From Rhodospirillaceae bacterium (GTDB taxonomy: Bacteria > Pseudomonadota > Alphaproteobacteria > GCA-2731375): DNA of 64,000 nucleotides. The stretch covers positions 1 to 64,000 of the forward strand of contig JABIWH010000039.1 in assembly GCA_018701215.1 (NCBI GenBank), in the 5' to 3' direction. Made by a program: the position numbers and the translations under genes. Positions 17,068 through 25,675 of the stretch are shown here, piece after piece; the stretch's first letter is position 1, and each line of letters begins with the position of its first letter. The notes under the pieces are model-generated. The model was not told where the DNA came from. It saw nothing but the letters and a program-made list of their open reading frames with translations, and ran no database searches.

Positions 17068-17754
17068 ATGCGCGCGAAAGATATCATGACAGCGAATGTT
17101 GTCACCATTAGTCCGGAGGCCGAGATTGCCGAAATCGCCCAATTGTTGATCGACAAGAATATTAGTGGCGTGCCCGTGGTCGACGCCAATGGCAGGCCCG
17201 TGGGTATGGTAAGCGAGGGCGATCTGTTGCAGCAGGCCGGCCTGGCGGGTGAAGCGCGGCGTTCCTGGTGGCTGCGCCTGGTCTCGACGCCGGAACAGGA
17301 CGCCAAGGATTTCGTCAAAGCTCATGGCCGCACAGCCGCGGATATCATGACCAGGAACATTGTCTCCATTGATGAAAATACCGTAACGACCACGATCGCC
17401 CGGTTGTTGGAAGAGAACCGGATCAAACGGGTGCCGGTGCTGCGTGATGGCGTCCTTGTCGGTATCGTATCCCGCGGTAATCTGCTACAAGCCTTGGCCG
17501 GCCACCGCGATGATGGTCCCGCCGCGCCCACCGCCGATGACCGCACTGTTCGCCAGGCGGTATACGAAGCACTGCAGGGCAAGGGCTGGACCAGCCACGC
17601 CGCCACCAATGTCATTGTTACCGATGGCGTGGTGGAACTGTGGGGCTGGGTCGAGACGGAGGCGGAGCGCCGGGCGATGATCGTTGCGGCCGAAGAAGTC
17701 GCCGGTGTGCAAAAGGTTATTGATCATCTGGGCGCGATGCCGCCCGGAACATAG
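17068..17754 (+). CDS. Tandem CBS-domain and BON-domain protein
   Basis: The 228-residue cytoplasmic protein contains two CBS domains (about 1-55 and 85-145), each beginning with a typical DIMT..V..I segment. A C-terminal BON domain (about 160-225) includes VTDGVVELWGWVETEAER. CBS pairs bind adenine nucleotides, and BON domains bind membranes or ligands. The combination is common in stress and quiescence proteins of Proteobacteria. The start was set at ATG 17068, preceded by GGAGAGG, because MRAKDIM is the usual first motif; the open frame runs back to 16948. No pathway partner adjoins it. Confidence 0.85.
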   Translation: MRAKDIMTANVVTISPEAEIAEIAQLLIDKNISGVPVVDANGRPVGMVSEGDLLQQAGLAGEARRSWWLRLVSTPEQDAKDFVKAHGRTAADIMTRNIVSIDENTVTTTIARLLEENRIKRVPVLRDGVLVGIVSRGNLLQALAGHRDDGPAAPTADDRTVRQAVYEALQGKGWTSHAATNVIVTDGVVELWGWVETEAERRAMIVAAEEVAGVQKVIDHLGAMPPGT

Positions 17755-17788
17755 TGGCGGCTTAACGATTTTGAATTATGGGGCGTGA

Positions 17789-18394
17789 ATGACGCGACAA
17801 CCAAGCGATACGAAACAGGGGCCAAGTGGACGGCGCAAACGGTCCAAGCCGAGCACTGAGCCCATCACGGCCTATAATTCAAAAATCAAACTGGGAATAC
17901 TGGCCACGCCTTGCGTGTTGGCGGCTGTTGTGTCGCTGTACGCGGCGCTGACGGGCGCCGATATCTGGGGCGGCGGTACGGGGTTGCACCTGGCCGCCGG
18001 TTTTATCGGTGGTCTGACGGCCTTCACGTTATTGCAGATGGCGTTCGATAAAAAGCCCGTGCTGGAGATTGATGACGAGGGCATCCGTTGCCGCCGCCCG
18101 GACGTGGGCCTGATACCCTGGCGAGCGGTGGTCGGCATCGGCACCTCCAAGGCGACGCTGTTGCGCAAGGTTTTGATGATTGCCGTGGATGAAAATGAAT
18201 TGGATGGACAAGCGGCCCGCCATATGCGCCGGCGGGTTGGCCTGTTCGGTGCCTTTTCGCCCCAGGTGGCCAAGTTCGAAGGCCAGATGACGGGCTGGCC
18301 TTCGATCCATGTGCCGATTTCCTATTTCGCCATGTCCGCGCCGGAGCTGGAAAGATTACTGGCTGAAAAGGTACAATTCCACGGCAAAAAGTAG
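17789..18394 (+). CDS. Small membrane protein of the STM3941 type, function unknown
   Basis: The 201-residue protein has a basic N-terminus (about 1-30), two membrane helices (about 35-55 and 65-85) and a cytoplasmic C-terminal domain. That domain starts with PVLEIDDEGIRCRR and continues with LIPWRAVVGIGT, the pattern of uncharacterised STM3941-like proteins that have a PH-like fold. It lies 34 bp after the CBS-BON gene and is probably co-transcribed. No catalytic motif is visible. A role as a membrane-associated accessory protein is the most that can be said, and the family assignment itself is tentative. Confidence 0.65.
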   Translation: MTRQPSDTKQGPSGRRKRSKPSTEPITAYNSKIKLGILATPCVLAAVVSLYAALTGADIWGGGTGLHLAAGFIGGLTAFTLLQMAFDKKPVLEIDDEGIRCRRPDVGLIPWRAVVGIGTSKATLLRKVLMIAVDENELDGQAARHMRRRVGLFGAFSPQVAKFEGQMTGWPSIHVPISYFAMSAPELERLLAEKVQFHGKK

Positions 18395-18476
18395 GCGCAG
18401 TCCCAGCGCGCGCCTCAATCGCTGCGCCAAGAGCAACTTATGTTCGCTCGATCGCGGATAAATTGCTCCAAACAAA

Positions 18477-18507
18477 AAAGCCCCCGGACGAAATCGCCGG
18501 GGGCTTT
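18477..18507 (-). terminator. Intrinsic terminator after TRAP operon
   Basis: Stem AAAGCCCCCGG / CCGGGGGCTTT around a nine-base loop. A T-run follows on the minus strand, past the dctQ stop at 18539. It may also stop plus-strand transcripts from the STM3941-like gene. Confidence 0.88.
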
Positions 18508-18538
18508 GTTGTTTCTTGTCTTGCTCGAGAGTAGCTAG

Positions 18539-19261
18539 TTAACCCTTGCCGGCCTCGCCGATCTTTTTCATATCGGTTTCCTGCTCGGTCAGGACCATGC
18601 GCTTGTAACCTTCGACGCCGTCGCCCATATCCTCGGGCCACTCCAGGGTCATCAGTTCGAAGCGCAGATCCTTTGATCCAAAGGCCACCATAATGCATTG
18701 CAGCCAGACAGCGATGCCCGACAACAAGGCGACGATCAGGCCGACGCCCAGTACCGTCTTGATGATCCAGCGATGGCTCATGCCCACCAGAGACGGTGAA
18801 ATCTCGTTGGTGACGAAGGAGTCATAGGTGAAGATATAGCAGAAATAGATCACCACGATGGTGTAGGGGATCATGAAGAACGTGGTGCCGATAAGTTCGA
18901 TAACCGCCTGTGCCTTGGTCTGCAAATGCATGCGGATCAGATCGACCCGGACATGCCGGTTGCGGGTAAAGCCATAACCCAAAACCAAGGAGAACAAGGC
19001 CGTATGCACATGCCATTCCAATTCCTGCAGCATGGTGGATTGGAAATACAGGCTAACGTTCTCCACCAGCCAAAGCTGAAAATCGAAGGCCGTGTTGGTC
19101 AGCTTGCGGCCGAACACATCAATCATCGTGAAGCCGACCAGGGGCAGGATGAAATAGGCACCCCGCTGGCCAAAAAATTCCACGATGGTCTTCAGCTTGT
19201 AGGACAGTAGTACCAGGGGATGAGAACTCATCTCGCGGGTCGACATTGTTTGTTCCGTCAT
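18539..19261 (-). CDS. dctQ: TRAP transporter small permease (DctQ type)
   Basis: The 240-residue inner-membrane protein has four predicted membrane helices, the standard DctQ topology. It has the family segment NRHVRVDLI after helix two. It works with the large permease encoded just upstream and the periplasmic binding protein to import an organic acid using a sodium gradient. AGGAGG stands seven bases before the ATG. The cytoplasmic tail of about 50 residues is longer than in many DctQ proteins. Gene order on the minus strand is dctP, dctM, dctQ, then a terminator. Confidence 0.88.
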   Translation of the reverse strand: MTEQTMSTREMSSHPLVLLSYKLKTIVEFFGQRGAYFILPLVGFTMIDVFGRKLTNTAFDFQLWLVENVSLYFQSTMLQELEWHVHTALFSLVLGYGFTRNRHVRVDLIRMHLQTKAQAVIELIGTTFFMIPYTIVVIYFCYIFTYDSFVTNEISPSLVGMSHRWIIKTVLGVGLIVALLSGIAVWLQCIMVAFGSKDLRFELMTLEWPEDMGDGVEGYKRMVLTEQETDMKKIGEAGKG

Positions 19262-19277
19262 CTCATCGCCTCCTAAT

Positions 19278-20645
19278 CTAAGCGTACACTATGCCAGGCA
19301 GCCACAGCGCGATCTGTGGCCAGATCAACACCAGGATAACGCCAATCACTTGGATGAACACGAACGGTATAATGCCCAGGTAGATGTTCTTGATGTCCAC
19401 TTCTTTTGGCGCGATGCCTTTCATATAGAACAAGGCAAAGCCAAATGGCGGGGTCAGGAACGAGGTTTGCAGGTTGATAGCCACCAGAACCGTGAACCAG
19501 TAGACCACCGCTTCGTCAGCCACATGGCCGGAGAAATCCAGCTCGGCAACCAAAGGCGCGAACACCGGCAGCACGATCAAGGTGATCTCGACCCAATCCA
19601 GGAAGAAGCCCAAGAAGAAGACGATCGCCATGATCAGGAATAACAGGCCCCAGGAACCAAGGCCGGCTTCCAGGATCAATTCCTCGACCACGTCATCGCC
19701 GCCCAAGGAGCGGAAGACGTAAGCGAAGCAGGTGGCGGACATGACGATGAAGAAGATCATCGCGATGGTCAGGCCGGATGATTGGCAAACGCCCTTCACC
19801 ACATCCCATTTCAAGGTGCCCTTGAAGATGGCGATAACCATGGCGCCAAAGGCACCAACGGCGCCGGCTTCCGAAGGCGTGGCCCAACCCAACAGGATCG
19901 AACCCTTAATAAAGGCAATCAGCACCACCGGTGGGAAGAAGCCCCGAACCAATAGCGGGCCCAATTCGTTGGACGGCACATGCAGCAACTCGGGCGGCAG
20001 GGGCGGCGCAATGCTAGGCTTTATCTTGGCCCAAGAGGTCACGAAGGTTAGGTACATCGCAGCCAGCACCAGGCCGGGAATAATCGCCGACATGAACAGC
20101 GTGCCGACCGAAATTGACAGCAGATCGGCCATGATAATCAGCATGATCGAGGGCGGGATCAAAATACCCAAGGTGCCCGACGCGGCGATGACGCCGGTCG
20201 CCAGCGTTTGATGGTAACCTTGCCGCAGCATCACCGGCAGGGCCAGCGCGGTCATCATGGTCACCGAAGCGCCAATAATACCCGTCATGGCGGCCAGGAT
20301 GGTGCCCATCACGGTCACGGCCAGGGCCAGGGCGCCCGGCACCCGGCGCAACAGCACCTGACAGCAATACAGCATCTCGTTGGCGATGCCGCTTCGTTCC
20401 ATCATGGTGCCCATGAAAACAAAGGTTGGCACCGCGACCAGAACTAGGTTTTCCGCCGCCATGCCCCAGATACGTGGCATGAAATTGAAATACTCAATGA
20501 GTTTAAACATTTCCAGGCTATAGCCGATCAAGCCGAAGCCAATCGCCAGGCCGCCAAGAATAAAGGCCACCGGATAACCGGTGAACAACAAGGCCGCCAA
20601 GCTCAAGAACATGAAGATCGGAAGATACTCAGAAATAAATTCCAT
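19278..20645 (-). CDS. dctM: TRAP transporter large permease (DctM type)
   Basis: The 455-residue protein has about twelve hydrophobic segments and DctM landmarks such as GYPVAFILGG, LVAVPTFVFMGTMMERSG, and GTLGILIPPSIMLI in the transport core. It forms the ion-coupled channel of the TRAP system. ATG 20645 is preferred because MEFISEYLPIFMFLSLAAL is a normal DctM start; an in-frame start at 20711 would add 22 polar residues. It is separated from dctP by about 215 bp holding a very stable hairpin, which may set a lower level for the permease genes than for the binding protein. Confidence 0.9.
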   Translation of the reverse strand: MEFISEYLPIFMFLSLAALLFTGYPVAFILGGLAIGFGLIGYSLEMFKLIEYFNFMPRIWGMAAENLVLVAVPTFVFMGTMMERSGIANEMLYCCQVLLRRVPGALALAVTVMGTILAAMTGIIGASVTMMTALALPVMLRQGYHQTLATGVIAASGTLGILIPPSIMLIIMADLLSISVGTLFMSAIIPGLVLAAMYLTFVTSWAKIKPSIAPPLPPELLHVPSNELGPLLVRGFFPPVVLIAFIKGSILLGWATPSEAGAVGAFGAMVIAIFKGTLKWDVVKGVCQSSGLTIAMIFFIVMSATCFAYVFRSLGGDDVVEELILEAGLGSWGLLFLIMAIVFFLGFFLDWVEITLIVLPVFAPLVAELDFSGHVADEAVVYWFTVLVAINLQTSFLTPPFGFALFYMKGIAPKEVDIKNIYLGIIPFVFIQVIGVILVLIWPQIALWLPGIVYA

Positions 20646-20793
20646 GATTTGAATTCCGTTCCGGCGCATCGTGCCGGTTACATTGGTGTCTATCGGGATT
20701 GATGCCGTCAAACGTTAGATTGATGCAGATTTCTAAACGAATATACGCGGCGTGATTCTTATTGTGGTCGTCTGTCTCAAGTCGTCAATATCA

Positions 20794-20820
20794 CTGGGCC
20801 CCGGAAAAACCGGGGCCCAG
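20794..20820 (-). terminator. Stable hairpin between dctP and dctM
   Basis: Perfect 11-bp stem CTGGGCCCCGG / CCGGGGCCCAG with a five-base loop. No T-run follows on the minus strand. It looks more like an mRNA-stabilising or partial-attenuation structure inside the TRAP operon than a full terminator. Confidence 0.6.
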
Positions 20821-20860
20821 CTTTATCGCAGTCTTGACCCTATATGGTCAAGTCCGTGTC

Positions 20861-21919
20861 TTAGTTCAGATAGCCGTGATCTTTCCAGATCTTGTATTTG
20901 GCACGGAAAGCTGAATAGCTGGCGTGCACTTTCTTGAACAGGGGATCCTTGGCGGATTCTTCGACCACCACTTCTTCCCATGCTTTCCGCAGGATGTCCA
21001 AATCAGCATCTGACCAACGTACGGAGGTCACGCCCTTGGCTTTCAACTTGGCCATGGCTTCAAACTGCTTGGCCTCTGAACGGGTGTTCGACCAGGTGAT
21101 CGAGTCGCCGCAACCGGTCTTGACGATCGCCTGCTGCTGTTTGTCCAGAGCGTCCCAACCCTTTTTGTTCATCAACAGTTCGCCAACAGACGATTGCTGA
21201 TGCCAGCCGGGGAAGTAGTTGAACTTGGCGATTTGATAGAAGCCAAGGTCATAATCGATCGAAGGCATGGAGAATTCCGTCGCATCGATCACGCCACGTT
21301 CCAGAGCGGGATAAATATCCGCGCCGGCCAGCAGCTGGGTGGAGATGCCAAGCTTGGTCATCACGACCGCGCCCAGACCGAAGAAGCGCATTTTCAGGCC
21401 CTTCAGTTCGGCAATGGAGTTGTATTTCTTGCGGAACCAGCCCGACGTCTCTGGCGCGATAAGGGCGCAATGCAAACCATGCACGCCATTCTCGTGATAG
21501 AGCTCGTCATAGATCTCGTCGCCGCCGCCATATTGCAGCCACGCCAGGAATTCGCCGCCACGAGGGCCGAAAGGCACCGCGGTATAGAACGAAAGCGCTG
21601 GGTATTTGCCAACATGATAACCGGCCGTGCCCCACATGGCATCGATTGAACCGGCCTTGACTGCGTCCCAACCCTGCAGGGTCGGTACCAAAGAGCCAGG
21701 CTCGAAGAATTTAATCTTCATCGCGCCGCCGGACATATCGCTGATAATGTCCTGATAACGCCGCGCCACTTCGCCGATAATCGACAATTTGGAGCCGAAT
21801 GCACTTTGCATTTTCCATTTTACTTTCCCAACCGCATTGGCGGATGAAGAAGCGCCAGCCACCAGTGTCAATGACACCACAGCAGCCGTAGATAGTTTAA
21901 GTAGTCCTTTAAGTCCCAC
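20861..21919 (-). CDS. dctP: TRAP transporter substrate-binding protein (DctP type)
   Basis: Periplasmic solute receptor of about 352 residues with a signal peptide ending in SSSANA. It belongs to the DctP branch that includes 2-oxo-acid binders, suggested by WGTAGYHVGKYPALSFY, GWFRKKY and FNYFPGWHQQ. The conserved arginine that holds the ligand carboxylate is probably in LKMRFFGLG. The GTG at 21919 has AGGGAGG six bases upstream and gives a compact signal peptide; the frame also opens with ATG 21937. A perfect palindrome sits about 60 bp upstream. The ligand is likely a small carboxylate, but is not determined. Confidence 0.88.
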   Translation of the reverse strand: MGLKGLLKLSTAAVVSLTLVAGASSSANAVGKVKWKMQSAFGSKLSIIGEVARRYQDIISDMSGGAMKIKFFEPGSLVPTLQGWDAVKAGSIDAMWGTAGYHVGKYPALSFYTAVPFGPRGGEFLAWLQYGGGDEIYDELYHENGVHGLHCALIAPETSGWFRKKYNSIAELKGLKMRFFGLGAVVMTKLGISTQLLAGADIYPALERGVIDATEFSMPSIDYDLGFYQIAKFNYFPGWHQQSSVGELLMNKKGWDALDKQQQAIVKTGCGDSITWSNTRSEAKQFEAMAKLKAKGVTSVRWSDADLDILRKAWEEVVVEESAKDPLFKKVHASYSAFRAKYKIWKDHGYLN

Positions 21920-21976
21920 GATAGCCTCCCTGAACATTTCCGTAGGTTGAAGTCGCCGCCATTACAATGTTGTTAG

Positions 21977-21989
21977 TGACGTTACGTCA
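21977..21989. promoter_or_regulatory. Palindrome TGACGTTACGTCA upstream of dctP
   Basis: Perfect 6-1-6 palindrome 40-60 bp before the dctP start codons. Its position fits an operator for the TRAP operon. No regulator gene lies next to it, and the binding protein class is unknown. Confidence 0.45.
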
Positions 21990-22058
21990 ACGTCTAAATT
22001 CAGGAAATTGTAGGATTTTTTTCAGATCGGCCTGGAATCAGCCTCTCATGGAAAGAAA

Positions 22059-22673
22059 TTAGCCGCCCATGACCGCAAGAAACAGCAACAGCTGGCCGCC
22101 ATAGTAAGTGGCCCAGGTCAATTCTCCGCTAAATGCGAAGTCGGATTTGAAACGGCGGACGGCGATACAGCTGTCGGAAAACATGAATAAAAGAGCGCCC
22201 GGCACCAGCAGGCCGGGCTGATAATCCGCCTGCAGGGCCATGACGGCCATGGTCACGATGACAGAGGTATAGGCAAGTACCGGCCGCCGCATTTTGCCCA
22301 GGCCGGGATACAGCCAGACCGCCAGAATGATCCCTGCCAAGACCACAGCCGCCGCACCCCAAAGGCTGGCCATCGAAGGCGCCCAGGCCTGGGCGAAGAT
22401 TGCGGCATAGACAATGTGCGCCACTAAAAAGGCGATCAAGCCATTTAGAAAATGCCGCTCGCCGCGCAAGGCCAGGAAGCAATCGCCCAATGCCGATAGT
22501 GCCAATGCCACGGCCAGCAGGGGTGCCGTGGGAATTGCCGCGACCGCCAACAGCGCGCAACCCAGTGCCTTGATCACCGGGCTGCCCGGATACGGCGCGC
22601 GGTGACGGCTCAACAGAAACAATAGCGCCGCGCCGAGGGAGGGCAGTAACAGCATCTGGCCTGGATCAAGCAT
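22059..22673 (-). CDS. YhhN/TMEM86-family membrane protein (lysoplasmalogenase-like)
   Basis: The 204-residue protein has seven to eight hydrophobic helices and the family motifs SALGDCFLAL, FLNGLIAFLVAHIVY, and PGALLFMFSDSCIA near the end, with the acidic residues thought to form the active site. Animal TMEM86 proteins hydrolyse the vinyl-ether bond of lysoplasmalogens; bacterial YhhN members are less studied. ATG 22673 follows GGAAGCGGAA; an in-frame TTG six bases earlier is less likely. Repeat copy B separates it from the isomerase gene upstream. A lipid-related role is plausible but unproven. Confidence 0.85.
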   Translation of the reverse strand: MLDPGQMLLLPSLGAALLFLLSRHRAPYPGSPVIKALGCALLAVAAIPTAPLLAVALALSALGDCFLALRGERHFLNGLIAFLVAHIVYAAIFAQAWAPSMASLWGAAAVVLAGIILAVWLYPGLGKMRRPVLAYTSVIVTMAVMALQADYQPGLLVPGALLFMFSDSCIAVRRFKSDFAFSGELTWATYYGGQLLLFLAVMGG

Positions 22674-22740
22674 GCGCAATCGTTCCGCTTCCAGCTGTTC
22701 CGATCCGCCAAGCTAAGCCCGCCCGCGAACAGCCCTAGAG

Positions 22741-22850
22741 TATGTTTCTTCAAAACATGCTCAGACTCTTCAGAAAAGAGCAATTGAAGCAATAATCTAT
22801 GTTGCGCCAAACAAGTCTTGGGCGACTCCGATTAATTGAAAATTGCTCTA
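22741..22850 (+). repeat. Dispersed structured repeat, copy B
   Basis: Longest copy, lying between two minus-strand genes. It has GTTTCTTCAAAACATGCTC, AGACTCTTCAGAAAAGAGC, AATTGAAGCAATAATC, and GCGACTCCGATTAATTG followed by AAAATTGCTCTA. GAGCAATT pairs with AATTGCTC over an imperfect stem of about 29 bp. The terminal CTA supplies the TAG stop of the isomerase gene. Confidence 0.8.
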
Positions 22851-23642
22851 ATCCGTTGTCAGACCGTAATCGGCGCCCCAGCCCAGGCCCGCGGCGGTGC
22901 CGGCGCGGGGATTGTATTCGCAACCGATCCAGCCGTCGTAGCCGGCGGCATCAATGGCGTTGAACAGATAGGGGAAATTGATCTCGCCCTCGTCCGGCTC
23001 CCGCCGGTCGGGCGGATTGGCGATTTGCACATGGCCGATATCGGGCAGGCAGTCCTCGAACCGGCGTACCAGATCCCCCTCCATGATCTGTACATGATAG
23101 ACGTCGAATTGCAGGCGCAGGTTTGGCCGTCCCAGCTCGGCCATGATGCCCCTGGCCTGGCTGGTGGTTTGCAGGAACATGCCCGGCACATCGCGCTTGC
23201 CGTTTATGGGCTCCATCATCAGGTCCAAGCCGAGGGGCGCCAACTGATCAGCCGCCCAGGCCAGGTTCTCTCTATAAGTATCTTCAAAGGCGGTGCGTGC
23301 CGGGCCGCTCTCGGGCGCCAAGCCGGCGACGGCATGGATCCTCTCGCAGCCAAGGGCCTGGGCATACTCAATGGCCTGGCCGATACCGTCGCGGTATTCC
23401 GATTTGCGGTCGGGCAGGCAGGTCAGGCCCCTCTCGCCGTTGCTCCAAGCGCCGGCGGGCGCATTGATCAACACCAATTCCAAGTCCCCGGCACCCAGCC
23501 AGTCTTTCAGCTCAGCCGTGCCGTGAACATAGGGGAACAGGCTCTCCACGCCCTTGAAGCCGGCCTTGGCGGCGGCGGCGTAACGTTCCTCGTCCGGCAT
23601 CTCGGTAAACAGAACGGTCAGATTGGCGGCGAATTTTGGCAT
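22848..23642 (-). CDS. hyi: Hydroxypyruvate isomerase-family TIM-barrel protein
   Basis: The 264-residue protein matches the Hyi/OtnI branch of xylose-isomerase-like TIM barrels. Metal and catalytic residues appear in MMEPIN (Glu), LQFDVYHVQ (Asp, His), GHVQIAN (Gln) and GCEYNP (Glu). Members interconvert hydroxypyruvate with tartronate semialdehyde, or isomerise 2-oxo-tetronates. The N-terminus PKFAANLTVLFTEMPDEERY is typical, which supports the ATG at 23642. It is transcribed away from the mlaE operon. No glyoxylate or tetronate genes adjoin it, so the substrate is open. Confidence 0.87.
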   Translation of the reverse strand: MPKFAANLTVLFTEMPDEERYAAAAKAGFKGVESLFPYVHGTAELKDWLGAGDLELVLINAPAGAWSNGERGLTCLPDRKSEYRDGIGQAIEYAQALGCERIHAVAGLAPESGPARTAFEDTYRENLAWAADQLAPLGLDLMMEPINGKRDVPGMFLQTTSQARGIMAELGRPNLRLQFDVYHVQIMEGDLVRRFEDCLPDIGHVQIANPPDRREPDEGEINFPYLFNAIDAAGYDGWIGCEYNPRAGTAAGLGWGADYGLTTD

Positions 23643-23746
23643 CTCGGCTCCGACGGTTTGTGGAAAAATTTAACCTGCTGGCCATCTTGCCTGATAACCC
23701 CGCGCCATGTCACGTTGGTGTATCGGGAAACAAGGATTCGCGACGC

Positions 23747-24877
23747 ATGGCGGAGGGTTGGCTGAAATCGGCGGCGGGAGAGGGCGGTACGATGCTGTTG
23801 CAGGCCGGCGGCCATTGGGATGCCCGCAATGTAACGCGGCTGGATCTTCAGCTGCGGGATCTCACGCCGACGGATGATATGCCGGTGGTGCTCGACCTCG
23901 GGGCGGTCGAACGCCTGGATACCGCCGGGGCCTGGCTGTTGTACCGTACCCTCAAGACCTGCCGGGCGGGGGGCGGCCGGGCCGATTTCGCCGGCCTTAC
24001 GCCGGCCTATCAGACCATGCTGGAGCAGGTTGCCGCCAACGATCAACCGGCCGAGATTGAACCGCCGCACCCAGCCGCGCTGTTGGCGGTGCTGGAGCGG
24101 TTGGGCCGGGGCGCCGTCGACGTTGGCGAGGAGGCAAAACAGCAGGTGGCCTTTCTGGGTCTGTTGCTGGTCTGCCTGGCGGGCAGTCTGCGCCATCCCA
24201 GCCGGCTGCGTCTGGTGCCCTTGGTCTATCATATGGAAAAGGTCGGCTTTAACGCCCTGCCCATCGTCGGACTGATTTCGTTTTTAATCGGCGTGGTGCT
24301 GGCCTACCAAGGCGCGACGCAGCTACAACGCTTTGGCGCCGAGATCTTCGTGGTCAATCTGATCGCCGTCTCGGTGCTGCGCGAGATCGCCATTCTGTTG
24401 ACCGCCATCGTGGTCGCCGGCCGTTCGGGCAGCGCCTTCACGGCCGAGATCGGCTCCATGGTGGTAAACGAGGAAGTGGACGCCATGCGCACCCTGGGTC
24501 TCGACCCCATGGAGGTGCTGGTCCTGCCCCGTGTTCTGGCCCTGGTCATCACGCTGCCCTTGTTGGCCTTCTTCGCCGACATGCTGGGCTTGTTCGGCGG
24601 CATGCTGATGTGTTGGCTGGCCCTGGATATTTCACCCGGCCTGTACCTCGAGCGGCTGCAGGATGCGGTTTCGCTCTGGTCGTTTTGGGTCGGCATTATC
24701 AAGGCGCCGTTTTTTGCCTTTCTGATTGCCATGGTCGGCTGCCTCGAAGGTTTGCGGGTGACCCGGAGTGCCGAAAGCGTTGGTCAGCAGACCACCCGCT
24801 CGGTCGTTACCGGCATTTTCCTGGTGATCGTGGTTGACGCCATGTTCTCGATCTTCTTCGCCGCCGTGGGAGTATAG
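23747..24877 (+). CDS. mlaE: MlaE-type lipid ABC permease with N-terminal STAS-like domain
   Basis: The C-terminal 260 residues are an MlaE permease, with landmarks GVVLAYQGATQLQRFGAE, GRSGSAFTAEIGSM and NEEVDAMRTLGLDP. The N-terminal 110 residues look like a STAS domain (VVLDLGAVERLDTAGAWLLY), the fold of MlaB, so the regulatory subunit is fused rather than separate. The product is the membrane core of the Mla transporter moving phospholipids between inner membrane and periplasm. ATG 23747 has AAGGA upstream; the open frame to 23636 would run into the divergent hyi start. mlaF follows after three bases. Confidence 0.92.
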   Translation: MAEGWLKSAAGEGGTMLLQAGGHWDARNVTRLDLQLRDLTPTDDMPVVLDLGAVERLDTAGAWLLYRTLKTCRAGGGRADFAGLTPAYQTMLEQVAANDQPAEIEPPHPAALLAVLERLGRGAVDVGEEAKQQVAFLGLLLVCLAGSLRHPSRLRLVPLVYHMEKVGFNALPIVGLISFLIGVVLAYQGATQLQRFGAEIFVVNLIAVSVLREIAILLTAIVVAGRSGSAFTAEIGSMVVNEEVDAMRTLGLDPMEVLVLPRVLALVITLPLLAFFADMLGLFGGMLMCWLALDISPGLYLERLQDAVSLWSFWVGIIKAPFFAFLIAMVGCLEGLRVTRSAESVGQQTTRSVVTGIFLVIVVDAMFSIFFAAVGV

Positions 24878-24880
24878 ATC

Positions 24881-25672
24881 ATGGAAGACGCCATTATCCG
24901 TGTGCAGGGCCTTAGAACCCAGTTCGGCGATCAGGTGATCCATGACAATCTTGATTTAGAAGTACGCCGGGGCGAGATCCTGGGCATCGTCGGCGGCTCT
25001 GGCACGGGAAAATCGGTGCTGTTGCGCACTATCATTGGCCTAAACCGTCCCGCCGCCGGCCGCATCGAAGTGTTTGGTCAGGATCTGGGCCAGGCCACGC
25101 CGGAGGAACGCCTGGCGGTGGAGCAGCGCTGGGGCGTGCTGTTCCAGGATGGCGCCCTCTTCTCGTCATTGACCGTGGCGCAGAATATCGAAGTGCCCAT
25201 GAAGGAACATCTGGGCATGCCGGCGCGGCTGCGCGACGAGATCGCCGCTCTGAAAATTGCCATGGTCGGCCTGCCGCCCGAGGCGGGATCGAAATATCCC
25301 TCGGAATTGTCCGGCGGCATGCGCAAGCGGGCCGGCCTGGCCCGCAGCCTGGCCTTGGATCCGGATTTGATTTTCCTGGATGAACCGACCGCCGGCCTTG
25401 ATCCCATCGGGGCCGCGAACTTTGATCAATTAATCCGGCGCCTGCAGGTCAATCTGGGCCTGACGGTGTTCATGGTGACCCATGATCTGGACAGTCTGCA
25501 TGCCATCTGCGATCGCATCGCGGTGCTGGCCGAGAAGCGTGTTATGGTGATTGGGACCATGGCCGATATGCTGCGTCACGAACACCCCTGGCTGCAGGAA
25601 TATTTTCATGGCCCCAGGGCCCGCGCGGCACAGCCCCAAAAGGAAGAGTTGTTAGAAGAGGCGAGTACCTAA
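24881..25672 (+). CDS. mlaF: MlaF-type ABC transporter ATPase
   Basis: The 263-residue ATPase has Walker A GGSGTGKS (38-45), signature LSGGMRKRAGLARSLA and Walker B LIFLDEPTAGLDP followed by the switch histidine in MVTHD. It powers the MlaE permease. The sequence IRVQGLRTQFGDQVIHDNLD is the MlaF-type start. It is packed between mlaE and mlaD with three-base gaps, so the four genes are surely one operon. The C-terminus, rich in Glu and Gln, extends past the helical region. Assignment rests on motifs and operon context. Confidence 0.94.
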   Translation: MEDAIIRVQGLRTQFGDQVIHDNLDLEVRRGEILGIVGGSGTGKSVLLRTIIGLNRPAAGRIEVFGQDLGQATPEERLAVEQRWGVLFQDGALFSSLTVAQNIEVPMKEHLGMPARLRDEIAALKIAMVGLPPEAGSKYPSELSGGMRKRAGLARSLALDPDLIFLDEPTAGLDPIGAANFDQLIRRLQVNLGLTVFMVTHDLDSLHAICDRIAVLAEKRVMVIGTMADMLRHEHPWLQEYFHGPRARAAQPQKEELLEEAST

Positions 25673-25675
25673 GAA

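Noticed and set aside
18428..18470. Possible fifth copy of the dispersed repeat (AGAGCAAC ... AAATTGCTCC)
   Set aside because: Only the two ends of about ten bases resemble the element and the interior does not align, so chance cannot be excluded.
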